Shown piece by piece: positions 1-10,300 of a DNA stretch of 64,000 bases. Made by a program: the position numbers and the translations under genes. Positions within the stretch are counted from its first letter, which is position 1. The number at the start of each line of letters is the position of its first letter. Under the pieces are notes generated by a model. That model ran no database searches. It was not told the DNA's origin and saw only the letters and a list, made by a program, of their open reading frames with translations. Source of the stretch: Edaphochlamys debaryana (Eukaryota; Chlorophyta; Chlorophyceae; Chlamydomonadales); NCBI GenBank assembly GCA_016858145.1, contig JAEHOE010000018.1, positions 310,001 to 374,000 on the forward strand, in the 5' to 3' direction.

Positions 1-1964
1 TCCTTCGGCGGCTTACACTGCGGCGGCGACATCTACCTACCACTCCAGCTCCGTTCGCGGCTACGACCGGGAGAGTGACGGCCAGGGAAGAGCTGGCTTG
101 GAGGCAGGCCGGGGGGGCGCAGAGCCGGAGGACGAGGACAGCGCGGCCCTGGAGGCCCGGGTTGCAAAGCTAGAGCTGGAGCTGGAGACAGCTCGGGCGG
201 CTCTGGAGCAGAGCCGGGCACAGGTGGCGACGTGGCAGGCCGACCCCATACGGGTGAGAGGGGAGACGCAAGCGGGGCGTGCCCCCGCCATAGCAGTAGG
301 CCCATCCTTGTGACTGCCCAGACCCTCCCTGCGGTATTCCGTTTGTTGCCAAGGCTTTTCTTGACTGTGTGTCCCGCTGCCTCGATCGCAGGTGCCGGCG
401 GTGGCGTCCCTCGTGCGGCGGGAGGTGGCGGCGGTGGCTGCCCGGCTGGGGGCGCTTGTGGAGTCAGCGCTGGGGGCGGTGTCGGACAAACTCGGCCGGC
501 TGTCAGGTGCGTTGACCCGAGTGACGAGATGCCAAACCTTGCTGCATGCATCCTCCTCCACGGCCCTCAACTTGCATGCCCCCCTCTCCGCCCTCACCGC
601 TCCACACAGAGGGCGCCGAGCTCCTCACCGCTGCGGTGGCGGCGGCGGATGAGCGGCTTCATCAGTTGGAGGTGGAGGCGCGGCACTCCCGAGGCGCGCT
701 GGGCGTGTTGGAGGGAACCGAGGAGCTGGAGGCAGCCACCGCCGCCGCCAGCGCGTCTGGGGCCGGACCGCTGCTCAGCCGCGCCGCCAGCAGGCGCGGG
801 TCCATGTCCGGGGCTGCGGGGGCCGCCGCGGCAGCTGCAACCAGCGGGTCTGGCGCCATTGGCAGGCGCGGATCCCTGCTAATGCTGTCCAGTCTGGCCG
901 GTCTGGCTGCCGGAGGCCGGTCGCGGCGGGGTTCGGTGGTGATGCCGGCGGCGCGACGTCCGTCTGGCCTCCTGGGCTGGGGCTCAGGAGTGCTCTCAGG
1001 GGCCCTCCTGGACTCCGCAGAGCCACCAGAGGGGGAGGCAGGGGCCGGCCGCGGCGGCCCCACAGCCGCCCGGCCGCCTGCGGCAGACCGCGCCCGGCGG
1101 CCGAGCGGCGGCGAGGGCCTGCTTGGGGACGCAGCCCTGGGGGCTGCGCTGTTCGCTGCGACGCTTGATCGCGCCGCTTCTCGAAAGAACAGCCTGAGAC
1201 GCATGTCGACACTGTCCGCTGCACCTCCCTGGCTGGCGCCTCCTGAAGGGGACGGTGTCGGGGGGACAGAGAGCAGTGTGCTGCAGGCGGCGCCGACTCT
1301 CAGCCGAGCGGCTTCGCTTTCGCGACGGACTTCGTTCAGCCGGCAGGGCCCGCTCAGCCGGGCAAGCAGCATCAGGCAAAAGGGCACGTCCCTTGCGGGC
1401 GGGGCTGAGGAAGGAACGGACAACGACGGTCCTGGCAGCGGCGTCATCAGCCCGGTCCACAGCCTGCCGTCCTTGGCTCAGTTGACGACAGCGCTGCATT
1501 CCCTAGACTCTAGGCTCGGGGCCGCCTCGCCGCGCCGCCACGCGGCAGCGCCAGGGGGGCAGGGCCGGCGCATGTCAATTCGCTGGGCAGCCGGGGCAGA
1601 CGGGGGCAGCGGTCCAGACCCTTTGGACATGACTTCATTTGCGACGGAGGCGCTGCAAGACGTGTCCGTGCGGGGCGGACGATACGGAGGCGCGAGCTCC
1701 GCGCATTCCCGCAGTTACGGACAGCTGCACGAGGAGGGTTCGGGCGGGACCCTGGCGGGCGAAAGCTCGCAGGACCTCTTGTCCCTGCTCGCCGCCGCGG
1801 ATGCGTCGCCGCTGGCGTCTCCGCCCGTTATCAGCGTGCTGAAGCGAGATGCTTCCATGCGGAGTGGTTCTGCGCCCCAACTGCCCAGCTTTGGGCTCCT
1901 GAAGCGGACCAAGAGCCAACGCATGGATGAGGCCCGAGAGTCCGGCGCAGGAGCGGGCGCATGA
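1..1964 (+). CDS. Gene A: C-terminal part of a CNG-type channel paralogue (5' end outside window)
   Basis: Only the last three exons are present: up to 253, 392-506 and 610-1964 (TGA at 1962-1964). Splice phases and the 115-nt length of the middle exon match exons 16 of gene B and 17 of gene C exactly, so it is identified by homology to those channel tails; no pore or cyclic-nucleotide domain lies in the window. Residues from about nt 125 to 253 form a charged Leu/Ala coiled coil. The 115-nt exon starts VPAVASLVRRE and the last exon continues AVAAADERLHQLE, the conserved end module of the family. The rest is low-complexity and carries many basophilic kinase sites (RRGS three times, RRPS twice, RKNS, RRMS twice, RRTS). 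That the complete protein is a channel is inference from its paralogues. Confidence 0.72.
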
Positions 1965-2474
1965 GGCTCTGGCGGTGTGTAGCAACAGCCGTAATGGAGG
2001 AAGGCGGCAGGCGCGGCGGACGCGTTGGCGGTGAGCGCCTGCGGGTTGTCCCGGAAGGAGGGCCTCTCTCGGGTTGGGGCTTGGGGAATTCGAGGGGCCG
2101 GGCCCCGACAATGCATCACTGTTGGATTGGTTGATGATGCTGGGGCCCACCTGCCCCTGCTGGTGACAGCATTTGATATGCAAAACGTAGAGCACCCGTC
2201 TAGCGGCTCTGCGCTGCATGAGGCGGCTGCGTTCTGTCAGCCCCTTCTTACATGATGACGCTCTGTCCAGGGCTCGCTCGCCGACTGTGTCTTGTGCAAC
2301 GGACATACGTACTTGAGAATGCTGACAGGATCATTCTTTCTGATATCAGGACTTTCACCGTCGGGGCCATGGCCAAGGTGCAGCGGGGGAGGGCATTGAG
2401 TAAGCCAGGATGTTATCTGTGCGCACTGCCAACTGGCTCTCGTGCTGATTCCATGGGTTCCGGGCCTACAGATA

Positions 2475-2540
2475 GGATCATTCTTACTGTTTCCAGGGGG
2501 TCGACCTGGATCATTCTTACTGTTTCCAGGGGGTCGACCC
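2475..2540. repeat. Tandem 33-bp repeat, two copies
   Basis: Two adjacent units (2475-2507 and 2508-2540) differ only at the last base. A third, degraded start of the unit (GGATCATTCTTTCTGAT) lies at about 2327-2345. Confidence 0.85.
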
Positions 2541-3970
2541 TCTTCCCTGGTTGCAGGGGAGGACAGGCACCCTTGTTACTGATTCCAGTTTGCACTTGTT
2601 GTTGGGACCAATGCCCAGATGACAAGGGGGCGGGAGGCAGGAGGAGTGACGGGGGTCGGTCCACGAGTGGCATGCCGGTACCTAGAGGTTTTGGGGGTAA
2701 TATGCGTGAGGTGCCAACAGCATCGCCCATCCTACATGTGCGTACTACCTAAGGTACTTATGAAACTCGAAGTGGTAGGTAGTGCGCGCGGATGCTGCGA
2801 GGCATGTGGGGGCTTGAAGCCGAAGCACGCTAGCTTGCCAGTGTGCAGACCCTTGCAGACCAAGTTGAGGCACTAAGCTACATTCTTAGAGGTGTTGTGC
2901 GTCTCGTGCTGGGACATTGCTACGAGGAGCCTAGGCAGGGCCCTCACAAGAGCCCAAAGATGACAGGGTTCTTGCCTGACTGCTGGTGAGGGGCTTGGCC
3001 TGGTCGGCAGCAGTGGCTGGCGCTGAGTGGGGCTTGGGGCTGCGCGGATGCGCGCGCGTTCTTGCTGGACAAGCATGGACGAGGAATTGTTCAGTGGCCT
3101 CTGTTCAGTGATAGAATTCGGGCCCCGCCTCTAGAGGAGGAGGTCGATGTTGCGGCAGGTTGCGTCCAATAAAGCTGAGGCAGGTGCGTGGTGCGACAGG
3201 AGGGGGTTGTGCACTGCCCGCTCACTGTGGGCTGGTGGGTGTGGGCAACAACCAACTTCAAACCGGTGATCAACCGCTGGTAGTGTATGTTTGCCACGAG
3301 TAAGCATTGGGTCGAAGTGCTTATGGACGCTTTGCTCAAGCGCAGTGCAGAGGATCAGACGCTGTGTTGGGGAAGGTTGGGGCCGGGGGGTAAGGCGAGA
3401 GGGGGCAGCCTCAAACCATGTGGTCGGGCAGTGGTCGGGCTTGAGATTCACTGTGACTCGATGCGAAGCTTCTTGACACCGCCCATTCCAACCGTCAGCA
3501 GGAAACCACCTCCAGAGAGCAGTACTATTAGCGTGAGGAGTCCTGATAGTCCGTACGGTCAACCGCCAGTTTCAGGCCTGGTTACAGGCCCTGCTCCTGA
3601 CGGCCGCGTTCGGGAGACGCTCTGGGCAAACCGAGATGGGCAACACGCGCAAGCAACTGTTACTTGCGGTGCGAATCGCTAGAACAACTTGAGCTGCGTT
3701 AAGGTCAGGGCAGTGAAGGGGCGTGCCGCAGCGTGCCGTGCCCTCAGGCACCACGAACACACCTCCACGGGGCCAAACTTGTCGACGCTTCAGGCGACCA
3801 GGGCGACGCATCGTCTAGTGATATAAGGAACAGTTATCGTGCTCTCTGCTGGCCGTGGCGAACGCGCCTAAGACTAGTCGATGGGGCCGAGGAGGAGGGC
3901 CCGAAATTGACAGAGCCGCGCCCCAGCTTTTCGGATCTTTGCCTTGCTCAATGCGTACAGAGCCCCGACA

Positions 3971-3976
3971 TATATA
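3971..3976 (+). promoter_or_regulatory. TATA-like element upstream of gene B
   Basis: TATATA lies about 400 bp upstream of the proposed gene B start codon in otherwise GC-rich DNA. It would imply a long 5' UTR or an upstream intron; no transcript data support it. Confidence 0.2.
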
Positions 3977-4376
3977 CATCGCGCTCAGCAAAACACCTGT
4001 ATCAGGGTCTCAGCGCCCGCAGGTGTTGCACCAGTTGTTGTTAGCTGCCACGGCACTCCAGGCCAGAGTCGCTACTGAAGCTTTAATTTGCTTGTGATAA
4101 GCCATCTGAGCGCTCAGACAACAACACGCGCACACTCCAACGGTGGGCAGCGTCCGCTTTGACCTTTCGGTTGTGTTGCCACGAGCGGCCCCAGGCAGCA
4201 ACCGCTCTTGCGGGGATGGGCTGGAATCGGACTGAGTGAGACAACAATGAACGAGGAACATCGTGGAGGCGGGAATGGCCGCAAGTGATTCTACGGCCCA
4301 TCAGCTTCGGCGCTGCAAGGAAGGCGCAGCGCAGGAGGCAGGAACAGGCTGATGACCTGAGACGCGCCGAAAGCTC

Positions 4377-7300
4377 ATGGCGCGGCGGGCGCCCAACGTG
4401 GAACCGGTGGTAATGGCACCGGACCAGCCCACCTTTCCTTCCTCGGCTCGCTCCTGGAACGCCAGCATTGCTCGTAACAATACAAGGATGGCTCCGGAAC
4501 GAGACCTTGCGGTCTACCTGGTAGGGCCTGGGTCTTGAGAATAGCTGGGGCGGTTGGGGAGTGTGTCGCCTACCCGGGGTGGTTGGGGAGGGTGCAGGGG
4601 CGTGTGGGGCCATTGCCGTACCTGGTAGGGAGACGGGGATGCCGGGGGCGGTTGGGACAGTCCCTGTCGCCTACCTGGGGCGGTTGGGGAGTGCCAATGC
4701 CTGTGACTGTGTTTGTATTCCTCCCCTTCCCCTCATCTGCATGCAGGGCTACCTCAACCCTATTCCCCTGCTCGACAAGTACCTGCCCATCCTCAACCCC
4801 ACGCGCTGGCCCTTCGCGCTGTGAGTGCCTCATTTGTCGTGATGTCGTCCGCGGGAGACTGGGGCAGCCTTAATGAGGGTGGGGACAGGCACTGCGGCAC
4901 AGGCACCAAGGGTGCATGCGTAGCCCTGCCACCCCACGGATGACCGTGCCCCGGTGGCCGTGCCCCGCCGCCTCCGCTCCCCTGCTCCCCTGCTCCCCTG
5001 CTGCAGATGGTCCCTCTTCATGCTGTGCATGGTCTCTCTGGCATGCATAGTGGTACCAGTGCAGGCAAGGCCCTGGGGAGGAGGAGCCGTGGAGCACAGG
5101 GGCGCGTAGGGCCTGGGCCTGGGCTGCTAGGGGCCTGGGGCGGTGTCTGTGCAGCGCCGAGCTGTGGCCCAGGTCCGCCAAGGGTGTTCTAACGCACGCC
5201 ATACAAAGGGACATCTACCTGAATGGACTGTTCACCCGACACACAAGCGCGCCACGAGCTCTCCAGGGTGCCACAAGCGGCTAGGCAGCCTCCTCAACCT
5301 GCCTGCCTGGCCCTGCCCCCTGCCCCCTGCCCCCTGCCCGCCCTTAACGCCGGCAGATTGGCTTCCGGGACGTTGACACGCTGAGGACGTTCTACGTAAT
5401 CGACTGGGTCACAACCGCCGCCTTCATGGCGGATGTGGTGGTGCAGTTCAGGTGCGCGGGGCGCAGCGGGGTTGCGGTGGGGATCATTGTTCTTGCTTCA
5501 CTGGACACGCGTCCCTTTGGCCCACGGCCCGTATGGGAGTTCACGGCTGATGCCCTTGTCCGTGTAACAACAACATATAATGCATGTGATGCATGTGGTA
5601 AGGTCCACGGCCCACGGGAGTGTGGGCGGCTATGCCAGGCTCATGCTGCATTGCTGTCCAAGGGATGGAAGCAAGTGCGAGCGCCGAGGGCAGGCTACTG
5701 GCAGGCCCACGCTGCGCTGCTGCTGCTGAGGATGAGGATGCTGTATGTCGGGGGCCCGCAGGTGCGGCTTCATCACGAGCCAGGGCGAGGTGGAGCGCGA
5801 CTCGGGCGCCATCGCGCGGCACTACCTGCGGGGCATGTTCGCCATCGACTTCCTGTCAGCGCTGCCGTACCAGATCATCCTGGCAGGGATCAGCCAGGAG
5901 AAGTGAGATGGGGCGGCGGAGGGCAGGACGGACGGGATGATGGGCATGGCGGGCTCGGGCTCTCGGGATGCGGATGCGGATGCGGATGCTGGGGATGAAC
6001 GCCTGCACCTGCTGAGGCGGGGGGAGGCGGATCGGTGAAGAGTGGCGCTGAGGGACGGGTCATGGCCTCATGGGCGCCCAGCGTGTGCGTCACTCCTACC
6101 CACTGCTGCTCATTCTCGCCCCCTCGCCCGGCCCCCCAGTCAGCGGCACCTGGTGTGGCTAGGGCTGCTCAAGCTGCCGCGGCTGGTCCGTCTGGCGAGG
6201 TGCGGAGGAGCGCCTGACGCGGATGGGAGGGCCGTGAGCTGCTGGGGCCCTAAGCTGAGCGCCCCGGGGGGCCGGGACGGAACTAACCTTACACCTGTGG
6301 GACTAAACGGCCGACCCAGCGGCAAGGCAGACCCTGGCTTGTCAGCCTTGGCTTCACGTGCTGCGCCCCATTCGTACTGGGCAAGTATGAAGGAGCTAGA
6401 GCAGGGAGGGAGGCTCCTGGCTCAGCCGCACCCTGCCGCGCGCTTCTCCATCGGGCGCCACGCTTCCTCCGCGCACATCCCCCCTCCGCAGGGCGCTGTC
6501 CTCCAAAACAGAGCCAGACACAGTGGCAACCAGTAGGAGCTTGTCTTGCACTGCTTGGGCCTATGCGCTGCTCACGTGCCACCCTGTTCCCCGCGTGCAC
6601 CCCCCTCCTTACTTCCGCAGGGCGCTGTCCTCCGCGGGCAGGGGGGGCTACGCCGCCAGCCTGGTCTCCATGGCCCGGCTGCTGTTGGCCATGCTCCTGC
6701 TCGTGCACGGCTCCGTGTGCATCTGGTGAGTTGGTAGTTGGTGGTTGGCCGTTGGGAGTTGGGAGTCGAGGCAAAGAACGAATGGGGAGAGGGAGTTGGG
6801 AGCGGGGGTATGCAGTTCCTGTATTCCAGACCCGGATGCTGGTAGGGCCGTCACGCTCAACGATGGCTGTGCGCATTTGCCCGCTCCCCAGGCACTACTT
6901 CTATGAGAACCTCTCGCGTGAGCCGGGCTTAGGCAGGGGTCGGGGGTGGGCGGTGTTGGCGAGTGACGCGAGGGAGGGCGGGGCCACCCGACTAGCCCGA
7001 AGTATGCTTCATGGTTTCGTGTGCTAGAGTCCAAACCACGGTACTGCCCTGTCCGCAGACTGGCCCTGGATCTTCAGCAGCTGCACCCAGTGCACCACCG
7101 TTGGGACGGAGTACTTGTTCGGTGAGCCGAGGAGCTTAACGCCACGAGCTTGAGGCCCGACAGCCCGACGTACGCAGTCCTGTAACACGCTTGACCGCCG
7201 CGCGGCCCCCGGGTTCCTCCCGTGTGTGTCCTCCTCGCTCTCCTTCCAGGCTTCTACTCTGCCTTTCTGCTCATGCTGGGCGACAAGCCCGAAGCCAACA

Positions 7301-10300
7301 ACAACGTGGAGCGCGTGTTCGTGATCGTGCTGCTGTTCGTGGGGGCGCTCTTCTATGCCGTGGTGGTGAGAGACCCGTGGTGGTGGTGGTGGTGGTGGTG
7401 GTGGTGGTGGTGGTGGACTGGTGGTGGTGGACTCGTCGTGGGAAGAGTCCTGACTGGGGGCCTATGGGGGCTGGGTCGCCGCCACGGGGCCAGCGTTGGC
7501 CACACGCGCAACACGGGAAGCAGGACAACGGGCCCCACGCCTGCCCCGCCTCCTGTATATCGTATACATACACCGTGCGTACTCTCCCGCTTCCCCAACG
7601 CGCAGATCGGTTCGCTGACGCTGCTGGTGGCGGACATGTTCGCCACAGCCTCGCGCCACAAGTCCCGAGCGGCCATGGTGGATGATTCGCTCAAGTACCG
7701 GGGCGTCCCGGATGACGTGCGGGAGAAGGTGCGTTGGCGCTGGCGTTGGCGGGGGAAAGGCCGGGAGGGGCTGAGACCGGGGGTGCAGGAGGTGGATGGT
7801 CTGGAGGGCAGGAAGAAGGGTGGCTTGGTGGCTGGAGACCCTCCCTCTGTCCGCCACGTCCACCGCTCATGCCCTTGGACCACTGCTCAACAGGTGGGAG
7901 CGTACTTCGACCACCTCTCCTTCTACCAGCACCCAGGTACGGCACGGCGGGAGGGGGTGCTGACGAACCGATCAGTGCATTCCAAGCCTCCCAACTCCCT
8001 AGCCCTCGCTTAGACCAGTGGTAGGCCTCGTCTGTGTACCGCGCTGCCGAAATCCTGCCCAACCACCCCTTCACTGACCAGGCCCCGACGGTGTGGCATT
8101 CCTCAACGAGCTGCCGCCCGGGCTCTACGCCACCGTCATGTCCGCCCTGTTTGGCGCCAAGCTCAGCCGGGTGAGTTACAACTTGCCGCCTATCGTGCCA
8201 CGCAGAACGAGCGGGCTTACTTCGGGAGCTGAAGCTGTGCCCTGACCAAGACCCCGCTTCGCTGCAAGCCATTGCAGCCCGCGACCTTGCCCCCATCTAT
8301 CGTCCCCCATCGACCGACCTCCACAGGTCCAGCTCTTTGCGTACACCGAGCCGCCCTTCATCCGGCGTCTGGCGGAGAAGCTGCGCCTCTCGCTGTACAT
8401 GGCGGGTGATGTGCTGTACGAGTACGGCAGCGTGGGCCACGAGATGTACGTCATCTGGAAGGGCGCGATCGCGCTCGTCCAGCCCGACGGAGGCATGTCC
8501 GCGCTGCTGTGCGACGGCGACCACTTCGGCGAGCTCGGGCTCATGACCGCAAACACGCCGCGAGGCCATCGGGCGGTGGCGCTGCGCCCCTGCGACGTCG
8601 TGCTGCTGAGCCGCTGGGAGCTGCTGGTGAGTGGGGCAACGGGGCGGAAGACAGGGACAGGGAAAGGGGACGCACGGTGGCACTGCTGCTGGCGAGTGCT
8701 GGGAACCTCTCTCGAGGAAGGAGCCGGGTGAGCTCACAGCTCACCTCCCTTCTTACCTCATGCTTGCCACAATGCTTGCTCTTATAGTTGAGACCACGGG
8801 CAATTTTGTGTGCTACAGGAAGCGATGAAGGACTTTCCCGAGAGCGCTGCCCTGGTGAAGGACCGTGCACGCAGCCGGCTGGAGGACCACGAGGCCCCCG
8901 CCAGCAACCTGTGGGTGGCCGTGACGGCGCCGTACGGCAGCACCGGGGCGTACGGCAGTGGGGCGTACGGCGAGCGGCTCGAGGTTGAGCACAGTGGGGG
9001 AAGCTCAGGCCATGGCGACCCCCTTGATCTGACTACTCGCCATGACTGCGGGCCGCGTCGAAAGCAAACGGCGGCTGACGGTGCTGAGAGCGAGGCGAGT
9101 GGAGCCAGCGGCATCGTCTACGCCAGTAGCACTTCTGATGACAGTGACAAGGGCGAGGCGGGCAGCGGGAAACGCAAGAGCATCAGCAGGAGGTCGGGGC
9201 CGGTGGCGGAGGCCCGCGAGGAGCCTCGCAGCGGACTCGGCAGCGGCGCAGGCGGCGGTGGAGGCACCGGCGGAGGTGGAGGCGGCTCCAGGAGCATCTC
9301 AGCGCGTCTCACGACGTGGTTCAGGAGGGGCCGGCTCAGCCCGGAGCCAACGCAGCAGCGCTCCAGCTGCGATTGGGATGGGAGCCCCCGGCCCGCTACC
9401 GCCCTGCCGGCAACGGGCCTCGGCGGCAGCCCACGGGCGGCGGCAGCTGCGGCCCCCAGCCCCCCAAGCAGTGGCGAGGCTTGGGCGCTGGCCTTGGGCC
9501 TACCGAGCCCTGGGCCACACAGCCCCAGGTCCCACACAGCGGCCCTGCGCATCCAGCCACGCCCGTCAGGCCCGTCCCTGCTGCCTTTACTTCAACCGCC
9601 CGAGCTTCCGCTTGCTGGGGCCCCCTCAGTGTCAGCGCACGGGCCGCCGCCCATGCCTTCAACCCGACCTGACGCGTCCCTGCGGACTCAGGCTCTGGGG
9701 AGCCCGGTGCGTCGGGGCCTGAGCTTTATCAGCCGCAGGAGCAGCGGCCAGATGGACGAGCACCACCGTGAGGAGCATGGCGTGGGCGACATAGACCCCT
9801 TTGCCGACATGGTCCTCAAGGTGACCCGCTCGCCCGCATCAAGCCGGGCCATGTCACGTGGGCCCACGGGTTCAGGGATCAGGACCAGCGGCAACGGCAT
9901 GACGGCGGCGCAGCGGCAGTACCTGAGACAAGGCAGCGTGACGGCGGCTGGCGGCGACGGCCCAGGCCTGGAGCCCGGGCCGGCGCAGCGCACAGCGCCG
10001 CTTCCTCCGCCGCCGCTGCCCCGACCCGGGGCGGCGAAAGCGGGGCTGTGGATCGACTCCCTGCACGACGGGCTGGGCACCCCGACACCGCTATCAGGGG
10101 TGTGTGACGACGAGAATGATGACGAGGATGAGCTGATTGCGGCCTCGAACGCGCGGGCGGGCCTGAGTTCCGGGCCCAGCAGCCGCAACCGCTCACGTGT
10201 CGTGAGCTCGCAGGGCTCTCGCAGGGCTCCCCGCGGGGCCCTCAGCCGCAGGGCCAGCTCTGCCCTCGATGTGGAGGGGCCGCCCATCCCGATTGTGCCT

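Larger units (their letters stand above)
1965..4376. other. Intergenic region between channel genes A and B
   Basis: No convincing exon is seen. It holds the 3' UTR of gene A, a duplicated 33-bp unit near 2475-2540 and, near 3971, a short TATATA stretch upstream of gene B. Open frames here are short and lack splice context or known motifs. I found no TGTAA polyadenylation motif on the plus strand in the first part of this stretch. Confidence 0.5.

Noticed and set aside
662..1447. 261-codon minus-strand open frame
   Set aside because: Shadow of the gene A tail exon, whose frame is supported by homology to two paralogues.
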